From Amaurobius ferox (Eukaryota; Arthropoda; Arachnida; Araneae; Amaurobiidae), in NCBI GenBank assembly GCA_951213105.1, contig OX578144.1, forward strand, positions 87,061,015-87,125,014: DNA of 64,000 bases, given 5' to 3'. Position numbers and translations under genes: made by a program. The stretch's first letter is position 1, and every line of letters starts with the position of its first letter. This document shows, piece by piece, positions 12,074 to 24,180 of this stretch. Under the pieces are notes generated by a model. That model ran no database searches. It was not told the origin of the DNA and saw only the letters and a program-made list of their open reading frames with translations.

Positions 12074-12729
12074 ATCCAGACTACACGTATTGTTCGATGT
12101 TTCGTACACAATAAATATTCTCATAAAACTGTCTCATCAAATTGTGAGATCAATTTCTGGTCTCACAATATGCTATAGAAATGACAGATAAAAGCAGATT
12201 GAAAGAACACTAGATCCAATTAATGTAATATTTCTTTCAGAAATTGGTGATAGTATATGTGGGAAGTTAGATGTGGAAGATGAAGCCTTTCTAGAACAAT
12301 GTTTGAAAACTGAATAGAAAAATTATTGTCATTATTGACGAAAAAATGGTAAATATAATATAAAATGACGAATGTGTGAAAAACATCAGTAATACTGATG
12401 AATCCAGACTACACGTATTGTTCGATGTTTCGTACACAATAAATATTCTCATAAAACTGTCTCATCAAATTGTGAGATCAATTTCTGGTCTCACAATATG
12501 CTATAGAAATGACAGATAAAAGCAGATTGAACGAACACTAGATCCAATTAATGCAACATTTCTTTCAGAAATTGGTGATAGTATATGTGGGAAGTTAGAT
12601 GTGGAAGATGAAGCTTTTCTAGAACAATGTTTGAATACTGAATAGAAAAATTACTGTCATTATTGACGAAAAAATGGTAAGTATAATATAAAATGACGAA
12701 TGTGTGAAAATCATCAGTAATACTGATAA
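12074..12729. repeat. 328-bp tandem duplication
   Basis: atccagactacacgtattg occurs at 12074 and 12402. The two copies run in parallel to the aatactgat near 12728, differing at a handful of positions. The same pair is in B5 (about 58912-59567), so it predates the 48-kb duplication. It duplicates the region leading into the piggyBac remnant, including the LSEIGDSICGKLDVEDEAFL-like frame. Confidence 0.88.
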
Positions 12730-13380
12730 ATATAGGAGTCCTGAACTAAACAATTTATCGAAAAGAGCCTACTTGTTTCATTTAGCCGATAGAAAAATGA
12801 AGACTAAAAATCAAACACGATATTGAAAGAAAATTAAAGAAAACAGGAAAGGTAGATAGGTGAAATAAAATACACAATGCTGTTTTACCAGATGCTGGTA
12901 TTAAATTTAAATGGAATAAAGCTGTTCGCTGAAAAATCTGCAAAAGATGGCTTATTTTATGTGTCTAATTTTAAAAGTTTAGTTAAAGATACCATTTTTC
13001 CACAAACTGATTTATATGCTCAATAGAAGAGTGAAGTATTTGAGGTATCTATAGAGAGGAGGTATCTGAGGCATATACTTTGTTACGAATACCATATTCT
13101 TATACGTTTAGGAAATTTCTGGGCGACTGATGGTGTTTTGAGAATAAACTTGATTGCAATCACTGACTTATAAAAAATGTGTTGATATTTTAAGAAATTT
13201 ACACTTCAACGATATTGACAAAGATATGCCACGACATGATAAGAGTCGAGAGCTAAAATTTTGACTAAAATTGAAAATTTTAATAAAGTTATTTCAGTTG
13301 CTGTTGCGCCAGAAGTGCATCAGTTAAAGAAAGAGAAAGAAGTGCAAAACCTGATCGGACCAAAAAAAATGTAAAACGGT
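12160..13380 (+). pseudogene. piggyBac transposase remnant, unit B
   Basis: Plus-strand translation with shifts between frames gives RSPELNNLSKRAYLFHLADR, LFYVSNFKSLVKDTIFPQTD-LYAQ, FEVSIE, and then DILRNLHFNDIDKDMPRHDK followed by KIENFNKV and VAPEVHQ. The segment R-x-L-H-F-N-D-x-D-x-x-M-P-R-x-D and I-x-x-F-N-K-x-F is typical of the piggyBac DDD transposase core just before the first catalytic region. Many stops and frameshifts are present, the catalytic C-terminal half was not found, and no TTAA ends were located. It is a dead, partial copy also present at 58998-60218. Confidence 0.8.
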
Positions 13381-16300
13381 ACCAATATCTTCTGCATAAT
13401 GTGTGTGCGCAATTTTTATCTAGCAAACAACAGAAATTGCTTCAAAGAGTATCATGTATCCAAATAGTACATATATCCAATGATAAGTTCATTTATTTAA
13501 TCATGAAACTCAGAATGTTTCATTCTGTTAACACCAAAATTTTATCTAAAAGGCAGAATAGGATAACGGTATCCCTTATATCAATTTTGTCATTAAGGTA
13601 AATTTGATTTGGGGGTCTCGGTCCATATTTTAAAATTCTACATATTTAAAATTGAAATTTCAACTAATTCTAGTTATTTGCGGCTAAATTAATTGAAATT
13701 GACAAAAAATATAAACAATCATATTTAATAAATATCTGCTTCAAAGGGCTAACTGCCTTCATATTTAATATGTTTTCTGGTAATTGTATTTTTTTTTTGG
13801 TAATTGATGCAAATTTGTAATATATATGTTGATTACAAATCCAATTTGCATGTTTATTTTGCGTATGTTGTCAAGTGAGAAATCAATACAATAAAATGTA
13901 CTTTTAATTCAGAGCAATATTTTAATAAGGTAAAGGATATTTAACTCGAAATTTATCAAATCATTTCTTATGCGCAGATTTGCATTAGCAAACGTAAATT
14001 CTAATGAGGCTTGATTATAAAGAACAAACGTTCAATGTTACTTACGTTTCAAAAATTTACCAGATCGCCTTCTGTAACACTTTTGTCCTAAAAATAATTA
14101 TAAGGAATATTTTACTTCATACGGTATTTAAACTAATAATTTACTTCAATACTTCTATTGTGGGGGGGAGGGAGTTAAACTGAAATTTTGGCTCCCAAAA
14201 TGGTCGTTTTGAAACTAAAATGGACCCCTTTCTGTGAAGGGAAGAGGGGATATTTACAAATTTTGCCTAATATCCTAAAATTCCTAGTTGCTGCCCTGCT
14301 TGAAAGGAGATGGAATAAAATCAATTACCTTATATATTTTAGAATGATAGAGAAGAAATAATCCTTTCCGAAACAGTAGCGAGTCTGATAAGATGCGTGC
14401 AAGTGAAACCGAAAGTTGGCTTCTTTTTCGGAATATTTTCCGCTCCCTGCATTACTCCGAATATGTGTTCTGAATTATGCATATCCTAAATGCACTTCGT
14501 AAAAGCGGGGGAGAACAGTGATACATTTTTGTCATGTTTGACAGGTTACTGCATTTCCCTCCTGAGTCATCTGTGACGCCTTGAGGTGCAGTGTTTAAAA
14601 TTGTAACAAATGTGTTGTAAAATCGCTTTTGTGCAACTTGCATTGAACTCTATTGATTGTTAGTTGATCAATGTGTTAGTACACAGAGGATAATATATAT
14701 TATTTTTTAATTGTAGTATTCGCAATAGTATGTACCACTTATGTATCCATATTAATATTTTGTTTATTACTTCCCTTACAATACATGGTAATGTATAAAG
14801 TACTCGAGTCATATCGAAAATGGCAACATTAGTTGCCATTTTATATTGTTTTGAGTTTTCTAAAACATGAAACATGCATTTCAGCGTGGTGTATGTATAT
14901 CTTTCCGTCTCTGTGGCTGTGCAATGTATGTACGTCTAGCTCAACTACCCAACAAAATTCCACACAATTTGTTAGGTACATCACTTATGGGTTATCCTGG
15001 TGCTGATTAAATTTTGATACTATTCCAAAAAGTAATATCTTGCTAAAAGACCAGCAAAAATCGTCAAAATCTGCAATACAAAACTAAATATGCTTAGTCG
15101 TATTGATTCAACGGTTGTTTCGCGCTCAATTTCTGAAGGCAGAAAGAATAAATCCACGCTTATTTCTCTAGAACCAAATGTTTTCGAGATATTTAAATGT
15201 TTTTATAATGCTTGCAGTCTGGTGACGTTTAGTTATGCGACAGGTTGCCGGATGAATAAGAAAATGTTTGAAATCTGTGTATTGAATATGATTTCAAATT
15301 AATATTTGTGTTATTTTGTGCATTTAAACTCAATTTGATTGATGACGAGTAATGTGAAGAAAAAGTGAATTTGAGCCTGTAGGTGATGTTATGTGTTGCC
15401 CACATCACATTAGAGGGTTTTTTCCGGCTTCTTTAGTAGTTGTTTTCTGAATAATTTTGAAAATGAAACGATATCATTTATAAGTTGATTAAATCGAACA
15501 ATTTATGGAATAGGTGGCTGCATGTTGAAGGAATGAGAGGTCATCAGTTCAGAAATTTAACTTCTAACTGATATCTGAAGGAACTTCTTCAGATCTAGTG
15601 AATATAATTTCTCAACATCGTACTGGCATATCGTACTCAATATCGTAAATCAACCTCTGGGCAGCCGAAGATCGCAGATTTGATTCGCTGCTGGTGCATA
15701 CTTTTACAAACTCTATTGTAATTTACGTATTAAAATTCTCCATGTAGGTTATCAATAACAAAACAAAAATTCACTTATTCGAAAGCTTATACCGGAATTT
15801 TATACAATCATCGTTCTATTTTATGTTTCTTCATTTCGAAATAAAACGACAGAGGTCATTCTAAATTCAGCTTTTCTCCTATGCAATATATCTCTGTAAG
15901 ATATCTGTCTACAAATAAATAAATGGGAGACAAGAAAATATCTCCTTTGAGATGTATGGTGATGTAGAGATTGCAATTTTTCATTCAGACAAAATTTCTC
16001 CCTGTCTCAAGCTATTTTATTAATATCTATGTTTATTCAGAATTCACTGAATCTTTGAAGAAGCTTTATATAGTTTTTATGCAAAGAAGTCGAATTTTAT
16101 ACAGAGAATAATATTTTCATGATATTTATGCCGCTTTAATTCACAAGAATATTTTTGATAGCTACATTAATATCCATATATGTTTTAAAAGGTTCCAGGA
16201 TCGCAGACGCTGAGTCAGCATAATTGATGCTAGAATAGTGGAAATATGACTCCGAAGATCTAAATGGCTTTGTATTTATTGATACTTAAATAAGTTCTTT

Positions 16301-18484
16301 CAGGAAAAACTGAAATCTTGATAGAAATGAAAAGTTAATTGCATAAATATGTCACTAGAAACATGTTCCATAAACACCAAAAACAAACGCAAAATCTTTA
16401 GCGGTTTATAATATTTTTCATTAATGAGAAAATAATAGCGCGCATTATTGTTAACTTGGCGACATTTACCAAAAGTCACCAAATTGGCGATGTGTCTTTA
16501 AATTTTTCGCTGAGTTCACCTAAGTGACATCATACAAAGCGCGACAGCAACAGATATAGGCTATTCTTATGTGCTACACGATGTAACTTTAAGTCCACAG
16601 GGTCTGTCTTCGTCCTGGTCCTTGTGATATACATAAGAAGACTTCGATCGCTTCGACTAATTCAAATTGCTGTTTTAAGAGTTTTATTTTAACCTTTTTC
16701 TTACGGGTGGGACAGCGTCCATCTCAAATGAAGAACCTCCTAAAAAGACAGGACTTTGCCATACTTATCCCAAACAGTTCGATCCACCTTTGCGAACATT
16801 GGCATCAAGTCTTTGAGGTTTACGGATACGGTTTACATTTGCAGAAAAGTTGTGATTTTGTAAATTGGTTTAAGATTTTAAGACTTTCGTTTAACGATAA
16901 GTGTATGAGAAACGATCATCTTCCGGATCTAGTAGACTTCACATACACGATTGATAGGTGACTTTTAAACGGGAACATCCTTTCTGAACCATGATTAATA
17001 TATTGCCTCGGAGTTCATAATTGGTTCATAGGTCTACGAGAAGTTAGGAGAGTACAAATGGTTTAGATTGACGGTAAAGAAGGCTTCGTTTGATTCGCTA
17101 TTTTGCCTAAAAGTAACCAAGTTAGTTGCATTATATCAAGTTTGAATACAATTATCAAAATATTTATTTGAAAGGAGTTACTGAAATTCTCACAAAACTG
17201 ACACAGCTGCTAAAATTCAGTAACCTTATACAGGGTTTTTAACATGTTATAGAAAGTTTAATGTATTTGTTGTTTCTAGAATGTTTGAAACCATAATTAA
17301 AGATAACAAGTAGATGATATTTCACCAATTATTTGGCATATCTTTACAATTTCGTCTCCAATTAATTTTTTGATCATACGTTAAATTTGCACTTCATTGA
17401 ATATATATGATTAAATACCGATAATTTGTAGACCATGCTATTAGACGTCAGGCTTCCCAAGCCTGTGCGACATCTAAAGCATTACTAAGTACACTGCCTA
17501 AGTCTAAATGTTCAGCTTTCATAAATTATCTTTTACCAACAATGCCTTGCCATCTTTTAAACAATGCCTTGTTATGCTACATACCTTAATTGCAATGTAT
17601 TTAGCTGCATTAACTCTGTGGCTGCACGAGTTGTGCTGTTAGAAAAATCAACAGTCCTATGATGATACGAACAGACCTATAATAATATGACCTTTAAGGT
17701 CTGTGTGTCTGACAGTGAACAAAATCTAAAAATAAAAACTATATTTTTCGCTGCAGAGGGACCCAGGATAAATAGATCTCAGTAACGAAATCTAATTTGC
17801 ACAATATGTATGAAAACAACTCCCTAAAGATTGAGTTTCTAGATAAAATTTCCCACATGAATTGAAACATCCACTTTTCTTGAACATTTTATCAAAAATG
17901 TTATTTTGTAAATGTATTAAAGCATTCTATCTTCTTCGATTAAACGTGAAACACATTTACATTTGCATTACTATAGTATTTGATTACATGTCCCAATACT
18001 AGGAAAACATCTATGTCAAATTTACTTATTACGACATTCCATTTCTTTATATTCAGACGAAAATTACGACAGATATATGTAATTGAGTTCCTTCTTGTAT
18101 GGTAGACAAACATTTCTATGTAATATGTCCCCTTAAGAATAAATAGATGCGACATAATGAAATATGTCTAATATATTATATAGAAATATAATATGATTAT
18201 GCTTTTATACTTCAAAATGTACTAAGGATTACTCGGGATTTAAAGCAGGAATAAATTTAATTTTTTCATTATGTTTACAAAAGAAATAGATGCCCACAGT
18301 GCAAGCAAGTGTCCCCCGTGCGTAGACTGTCGCGTAGCCTGACCCCGCACGTTAAGCGGGGACAGACGAAAATAAGTCCCACATAATAAGTCCCAATTAA
18401 AAGCTTAACACTCTTTAGCCCATTTCGCAAGCGAGCAATATGCCTTGATCCCATTCTGGGCACATCGAGCGATATGCCCTAGCA
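13381..18484. other. Unit B body, no intact gene
   Basis: From 13873 it is colinear with 31-4950 of A1, with the composite Z-X2-W repeat at about 14180-16190. The single arm corresponding to the A-type inverted repeat is at about 16688-16740. The stretch 13381-13872 is B-specific and unassigned. Confidence 0.6.
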
Positions 18485-18522
18485 CGACTATGTATTACGT
18501 CTTAAATACTCTCTGCCCCCGT

Positions 18523-18904
18523 TGTTGTTGAGACCCAGACCGTCCGACCTACCAGAAAGGTGTAAGGTAACTGTATGGACGGCCGGGAAGTGCCACCCAA
18601 TTTAGACCGGAACCCAGTGGGGGAGGCATCCACAGGGACCGTACCCTCCTTCCCTACCACCAACCTCTCGGAAGGACTTACGGACCCACATGTTTAACGT
18701 GATCGTACTCCGCATGAACACGGCGGCATTTGTGGCAGCGTGCAAATCTAGCGCGCAAAACCACGGGGATACCGCACCCGAGATGGCCAACAGCACGCGG
18801 CGTTCCGAGGTGGTCACCCACCAAGTACTAACCGCGCCCGATGCTGCTTCACTTCGGTGATCTAACGAGAACCGGTGTTTTCAGCACGGTACGGCCGTTG
18901 GCCC
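18523..18904 (-). mobile_element. 5S rRNA-derived SINE (SINE3-like), complete
   Basis: A 382-bp insert on the minus strand is bounded by a perfect 15-bp direct repeat, actctctgcccccgt, at 18508-18522 and 18905-18919. On the minus strand its first 118 bp are a 5S rRNA-like sequence and it ends in a (CAA)3-like tail, read as ttgttgttg on the plus strand. 5S-type head, unrelated body (about 18532-18784) and simple 3' tail are the hallmarks of SINE3-class elements, which rely on a partner LINE for mobility. It is markedly GC-richer than its surroundings. A1 and A4 lack it, so it inserted into B after the units separated. The body family is unknown to me. Confidence 0.9.
18785..18902 (-). promoter_or_regulatory. 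5S rRNA-like head with internal Pol III control region
   Basis: Reading 5'-3' on the minus strand, it begins gccaacggccgtaccgtgct and contains the signature blocks accggttctcgttagatcac, gaagcagcatcgggcgcggt and tagtacttggtgggtgacca, and ends cgcgtgctgttggc. The 5' gccaac and 3' gttggc can pair as helix I of 5S rRNA. The internal control region (A box, intermediate element, C box) is nearly intact, with one base missing in the usual ggatgggtgacc. It is best read as the SINE promoter rather than a functional 5S gene. Confidence 0.9.
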
Positions 18905-20091
18905 ACTCTCTGCCCCCGTGTAATACATCCTAAATAAGCCTAAGTCCTAATTTTGATACGCTTAAAATTTACTTTTGTAATACTGCGTGGGTATAATACT
19001 TCCTAAATTATTTGTTCTGATAGTTTTAAATTCAGATTTTGTCCTCTGCATGGTTGTAATACGTCTTAAAAATATCTTTTGATATGGCCTAAATAAGCTC
19101 ATTGATACGTCCTAAATAAACTCCCTTGATACGCTTAAATACGCCCTAAATAACTGCTTTTGATATTTTGCACTTAATATGCGCTAAGTTTCGCAGAAAT
19201 TAGAATGTACGTTTTCTAAATGAAAACATACTCGCAATCCTAAAAATGACATGGGCGTCGCGTCCATTTTACTCCCTTATCATTAAATTACCATTAGCGC
19301 ACCAAAATCTCAAACGAATGTTAAACGTTCTCAACAATTGTTTAAAATTCTGTCCGTCTGTCCGTCTATGAGACCGCCCCCCCCCCCTTTCCCGTTATCA
19401 ATGATCACTGTGGAACCTCTTGTTTCTTCGGAATCGGGGAGAAAATGCTGCAATCGGAACTTCAGTTTCAGATTTACGACTATGTATTATGTCTTAAATA
19501 CTCTGTCCCCGTGTAATACATCCTAAGTAAGCCATATTCCTAATTTTGATACGTTTATAATTTACTTTTGTAATACTACATGGGTATAATACTTCCTAAA
19601 TTATTTGCTCTGAGAGTTTTAAATTCAGATTTTGCCCTCTGCATGGTTGTAATACGTCTTAAATAATATCTTTTGATATGCCCTAAATAAGCTCTTTGAT
19701 ACGCTCTGAATAAACTCCCTTTGATACGCTTAAATACTCTGCTTCGATATGCCCTAAATAACTTCTTTTGGTATTCTCTAAATATTCACTTATTTAGCTA
19801 AGTTTCGTTGAAATTTAAAATGCATGTTTTCTAAATGAAAAACATACTCGCAATCCTAAAAATTCCATGGGCGTCATGTCCAGTTTGTTTTCTTATCATT
19901 AAATTACCATTAGCGCACCAAAATCTCAAACGAACGTTAAATGCTCTCAAACATTGTTTTAGATTCTGTCCGTCTGTTCGCCTAACCCCCCACCCCCCAC
20001 ACCTCCGCCTTCCCGTTATCAATGATCATTATAGAACCTCTTGTTTCGTCGGAATCGGAAATAAAAGGCTGCGATCGGCACTTGACTTTTA

Positions 20092-20830
20092 GATCATTGA
20101 AAATTTATGAGATGTTTCACAATAATATAAAAAAAAAAATATCAAAAACAGAGTCATGAAAGCAAAATATTATTAATCGACGATATCACACAATTTTTAT
20201 GCACAAATTTGGAATTGTGCGACGTTTTAATTTTTGGGTGTTGCAATAAACAAATGCGATATTATACACTTTATAATCTTTGTGAACGCTAAGGAACTCG
20301 CTTGTGCGAAAATCGCTCAAGATGGCGCTTCAAAATTCAGTTACTAAAATGTATATTTGAATTTGAAAATAATCTCGACGGAGTATTTTCTCTCAGGAGT
20401 CAAGTACCGCTATAACAAATTTCATGATCGCACAGAGCATAGATTATTCACTTCAGAAGACACAATCAGATACACAAACATACATGTTCCTTTATTATAA
20501 ACACTTTACAAAAAAGTTGAAAAGTGTTTATTACTTTGTTCATTCTGTCTGTCTGTATGTATGGCTGTCTGTCCGTTAGCACGATAACTGTCGTAAAAAT
20601 GATTATCAAAATGAAATTTTAGTATGCTGTTCAGACGATGTGTGGGACCTATGGGAATATAAATGTATAATATCACCCAATTAGTTTTGGATTGAATCCG
20701 GGTTGAAAAATGAAGTACATTGAACCCTATGGGACATAATTTTTCAAACATTTTTAAGCAGATTTAAAATTTACAAATTCCTTCGAAAGTTTTATAAAAT
20801 ATTCAAATGATCACATAACATATCTAAAAA
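20092..20830. repeat. End of unit B left part with truncated Y repeat
   Basis: This is colinear with 6169-6908 of A1. From about 20505 it contains the first 330 bp of repeat Y on the minus strand, cut off at tctaaaaa (20830), where the 20-kb block starts. In A1 the Y element continues to 7440. Confidence 0.75.
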
Positions 20831-21138
20831 AAATTCATTTTTCATTTTATAAGTTCATATTTTCATGTGTCTGTGACGGCTTAAATAGACTTTAATTTAG
20901 GTCAAATAGTTTCAGTTGGGTCGACATAGTTTTCCGCTTATTTGCGCGTTTAGGTCCAAACTTTTTGAGAAATGAATTCAAATGATTTCCGAAACGTACG
21001 CATAATAATTTATCTACATTTGCGATTTATTTCACGTTGTGAAACAGCTTATTATTAGTTATTTAACTTTATACTTTCATTGTTATTTTATGAAATTATC
21101 ATAAAAATTTTACAGTTATTCTTATTTTTAGCTTTATT
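20831..21138. other. Unassigned AT-rich sequence
   Basis: No frame, repeat or regulatory signal that I can support. Confidence 0.4.
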
Positions 21139-21263
21139 ACTTTCCTTACATACAATATTGTATAAGAAAAGTATTGTGACGGGGTCGAAAATTCGAATTC
21201 GAGTTTCCGACGGGAAAGCATGTTTGAAGCATCCTTGATCACAAATCGAACATTTTGAGGTGA

Positions 21264-21313
<50 letters not shown>

Positions 21314-22150
21314 ACTGAATCTGTGGAGACGATAACTGACGAACAAATGGACCGATTTGAACGAAATTTGGTACAAAAATTACAATTCGTGAATACTGGA
21401 AGCCTATTGTTTTTATACGCAATCGAATGTTCAGAACCTCCCTAAATTTATTTTGAAAAAATCATAAAAAAATCAAAACATCTAATACAGTTTCGCAAAT
21501 AGACATTTCTTATATAATTTTTCATCAGAAAACGAATAACATAAATTTTAGAACACGTGATTATTATTAAAATGATTAATATATGATAATAATAGTAAAT
21601 ATATAATTATTATTAATTTATGAACCGTTCTCGAGATATTCCCCATTTTTCAAAAAAATTATTAAAAAATTATATAAAATAAAAAAATGTATTTCCTATT
21701 ATGAAACATGTTCACTTTTCTTACGTAATATCATGCGATAAATTGGGTGACATCATTCTCATGGATCTAACGCTTTCCATTCATGAAAAAAAATACTTTG
21801 TGTAATACTTTTGTGATTGAACGCCAATAGTCATTTATCTGCTGTAAGAATAAATAATGTTTTCGTCCATAACGCTTGGCGAGATTTTTTCGACAAATTT
21901 TGCGGAATTTCGCCAACTTGGAGACTTTTTTAAATGTTACCAAATCAAAGAAAATGGATAAAAATGACGCTAATTCAATGAAAATAACGACTATTTATCG
22001 AAAATTCAATATATTGGAAAAAATTTACTATAAGAAATCTACTATAAGTATCTACTATAAAAATAACCTATTTTGTTTTAACTGTAAAAGTAGTAAATAC
22101 ATTGCATTATATAAGGAGCGTCATGTGCTGCCCACATTAGAATTTTTTAT
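21139..22150 (+). repeat. Repeat family X, copy 1
   Basis: It starts with an imperfect fold-back, tactttccttacat...atataagaaaagtat, and continues with a block containing gacggggtcgaaaattcgaa, a (GT)n tract and cgatttgaacgaaatttggt. It ends with rgtcatgtgctgcccacatta near 22105-22145. The same order occurs at 23267-24172. The actttcc start and ggaaagt end are weakly complementary, so a non-autonomous DNA element is possible. No protein was recognised; the short frame at 21260-21445 is mostly a by-product of the GT repeat. Confidence 0.7.
21268..21312. repeat. (GT)n microsatellite inside repeat X
   Basis: About 45 bp of uninterrupted GT. Copy 2 of X has a shorter GT tract at the same internal position (23396-23412), so the tract is part of the repeat family. 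Confidence 0.95.
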
Positions 22151-22283
22151 TTGTATTAATAGTTCGAAAGCAAATTATTGTGTATATATGTAGCTAAAGG
22201 ATAAATGTATTTGCGCCTTAAGTGCGTTGAAGCAATGACTTCCTTTTGAAGAGACCATTTCGACTGTAAAAGCTTGCATTTCC

Positions 22284-22355
22284 GTCCCAGTAGCTCATTT
22301 GGGAGAGAGAGTCGTCTTTGGAGGAAAGAGTCGTCTGCGGTTCGAGCCCCAGCTT
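22284..22355 (+). other. tRNA-like sequence with Pol III A/B boxes (possible SINE head)
   Basis: gtcccagtagctcatttgggag resembles a tRNA 5' arm with A box, and ggttcgagcccc (22339-22350) is a good B box, 48 bp downstream. The anticodon region is not tRNA-like and the 5' and 3' ends do not pair into a convincing acceptor stem. A tRNA-derived SINE head or tRNA pseudogene fits better than a tRNA gene. I could not find a tail or target duplication. Confidence 0.5.
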
Positions 22356-22439
22356 CAACACCAAAGTTCTTCACACTTTCCTTAAAAGGAATATCCGCTC
22401 CGTTTTTCCACATAATACAGAAAAAAACGATAGATGAAT

Positions 22440-23260
22440 AATTTGAAGAACAAACGGAATAGGAGAACTAAATCGAATAAAAACATAGCAATCAGAGTGA
22501 AACGAAACGTACCATGATGCGATCGAACGGAGCGGAAACAGCTAAGAGTGATGCAGCTTCAAAGGTGGAACGTGTGGAACCAACGGAGACGGTAATTTGG
22601 AATAAAGACGCAAAATGCGATCATGGATGTGGAGGGGAAAGTGGAACTCGTGGAAAAATTTATAGAATATGAGGAAGTTTGTCAGGTACCAAAGAAGCGG
22701 AACAAGACAAGACAGACAAATTGGGATGACAAAGGTGTGAAACGTGATGGGGCAGAACAGACTGACAGGTGGGATACAGTATTAGCAAAATCGCAAGAAA
22801 AAGAGTAAAGCAAAATCATATCAGAATACTCGGAAAATGGAGATGAAACGTGGCAGAAAAGTACAATGTTGCCTGAGGATAGAATGCAACGAATAAAAAC
22901 ACGTAAAATTCGAACTTCAGACCTTCAAATAAACCCTTCTTCCCTTTTTTAGCTTTGGGACATACAATTCTTCACTATTATTTCCTTTGAATGAATAGGA
23001 GCTAAAATCGAATCAGATTTTTTGAAGTCCTGTGTATCCATAAATTCTCTCATGGGATTGGTGTCCGAATCAAACTAGTTCTCCAGGCCAAAGTTGGACT
23101 CGTATGCATAAATATAACAGTGAATCACAAAGATAACTCAATACAGTCCAATACATGAGGTGCAATTATCGTCTGTAAAAAGATCCTTTTGTGAAATCAT
23201 TTATTTAACAGGAAAATAGTCTTCTTCTTAAGTTGGAAGCGACAAGATGGCTTCAGCCAA
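22440..23260 (+). other. Unassigned, relatively purine-rich sequence
   Basis: A short frame at 22623-22808 (61 codons, rich in E, K, D and R) lies in a less AT-rich stretch. It matches no domain that I recognise. It might be an exon or retroelement remnant, but there is no supporting splice or neighbour evidence. The rest is unassigned. Confidence 0.3.
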
Positions 23261-23266
23261 GTTATT

Positions 23267-24172
23267 ACTTTCCTTATATACATAATGTATAAGGAAAGTA
23301 TTGTGACGGGGTCGAAAATTCGAATTCCAGTTTTCGACGGGAGCGCACGTTTCAAGCATCCCTGATCACGAATCAAATATTTTTGAAGTGATATCTGTGT
23401 GTGTGTGTGTGTCAGTGAGCCTGTGGAGACGATAACTGACGAACGAATGGAACGATTCGAACGAAATTTGGTACAAAAATCACAATCTATAAATACTGGA
23501 AGTCTGTTGTTTTTCTACGCAATCGAATGTTCAGAACCCCCTAAATTTTCGAGTGAAATTTTGAAATAATCGTCAAAAAATCAAAACCGCCAATAAAGTT
23601 ACTCAAATAGACATTTCTTATGTAAATTTTCATTAGAAAACGATTGACATAAATTTTAGAACGTTAACATGAACCGTTCTCGAGATATTGCACATTTCTA
23701 AAAAAATTATCCAAAATTTATGTAAAATGAAAAAAAATAATATTTCCTATTGAGAACCATGTTCACTTTTCATATGTAATACCATGCGATAAATTGGGTG
23801 ACATCATTCTCGTGGATCTAGCTCGTTTCATTCATGAAAAATATACTTTGAGTAATACTTTTGTATTTGAGCGTCAATAGTCATGTATCTGCTGTTAGAT
23901 AATTTCTCCGTCCATAACGCTTGGCTAGATTTTGGCGACGAATTTGGCGGAATGTCGCCAACTTGGCGACATAATTAATTGTTGCCAAATTAACAAAAAT
24001 TTCGCCAAATTGATAAAAATGACGCTAAATCAATGAAAATGACGACTAATTGAAGAAAATTCAATATCTTGGAAAGAATATAAGTATCTACTATAAGAAT
24101 GACATTTTTTTAAACTGTAAAAGTAGTAAATTCATTGCATTATAAAAGGAAAGTCATGTGTTTCTCACATCA
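23267..24172 (+). repeat. Repeat family X, copy 2
   Basis: This copy is colinear with 21139-22150. The fold-back tactttccttatatacataatgtataaggaaagta is nearly perfect here. It is followed by gacggggtcgaaaattcgaa, a GT tract, gagacgataactgacgaacg and the terminal ggaaagtcatgtgtttctcac block. Divergence from copy 1 is moderate with several indels. Non-coding. Confidence 0.72.
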
Positions 24173-24180
24173 GATTTTTT

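Larger units (their letters stand above)
11908..13872 (+). repeat. 1.97-kb segment present only in B-type units
   Basis: A units read ttttattaagtgagaaatc where B and B5 have 1,965 bp between ttttatt and aagtgagaaatc. The left part (about 12040-12125) has a ttataaaactcggtgccatc stretch and an aataaa signal, which could be an old promoter or LTR-like region, but I cannot show paired LTRs. The middle carries a piggyBac transposase remnant. No TTAA duplication was seen at the outer edges, so this may be either an insertion in B or a deletion in A. Confidence 0.75.
18485..20091. repeat. 603-bp tandem duplication in unit B, split by a SINE
   Basis: cgactatgtattacgtct starts at 18485 and cgactatgtattatgtct at 19477. 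Subtracting the 382-bp SINE and its 15-bp duplicated target restores a period close to the 603 bp of A1. Both copies carry the GATACG/CTAAATAA motif cluster and a poly-C tract. The duplication therefore predates the divergence of A1 and B, and the SINE is younger. Confidence 0.85.
11880..20830. repeat. Duplicated unit B, left part
   Basis: It matches 1-6908 of A1 with more substitutions than A1 shows against A4, and it matches B5 (58718-64000) closely at an offset of 46,838 bp rising to 46,852 bp. B-specific features are the 1.97-kb segment at 11908-13872, the SINE at 18523-18904 and absence of the second inverted arm seen at 3231-3281. A 14-bp deletion near 14735 separates B from B5. Homology to A1 stops at about 20830, where unrelated sequence begins; it resumes at 40993. 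Confidence 0.88.

Noticed and set aside
12040..12180. LTR of a retrotransposon (TATA-like box, aataaa, possible primer-binding region)
   Set aside because: The direct repeat found (328-bp period) is tandem and without LTR-type ends, and no gag or pol fragment follows. The piggyBac remnant explains the downstream sequence better.
18785..18902. Functional 5S rRNA gene
   Set aside because: It is fused to a SINE body with a CAA tail and target duplications, has a base deletion in the C-box region and lacks a T-run terminator directly after the 5S part.
21088..21445. Frames with runs of Thr-His or Val-Cys
   Set aside because: They are produced by the (GT)n tract inside repeat X; the flanks show no domain.
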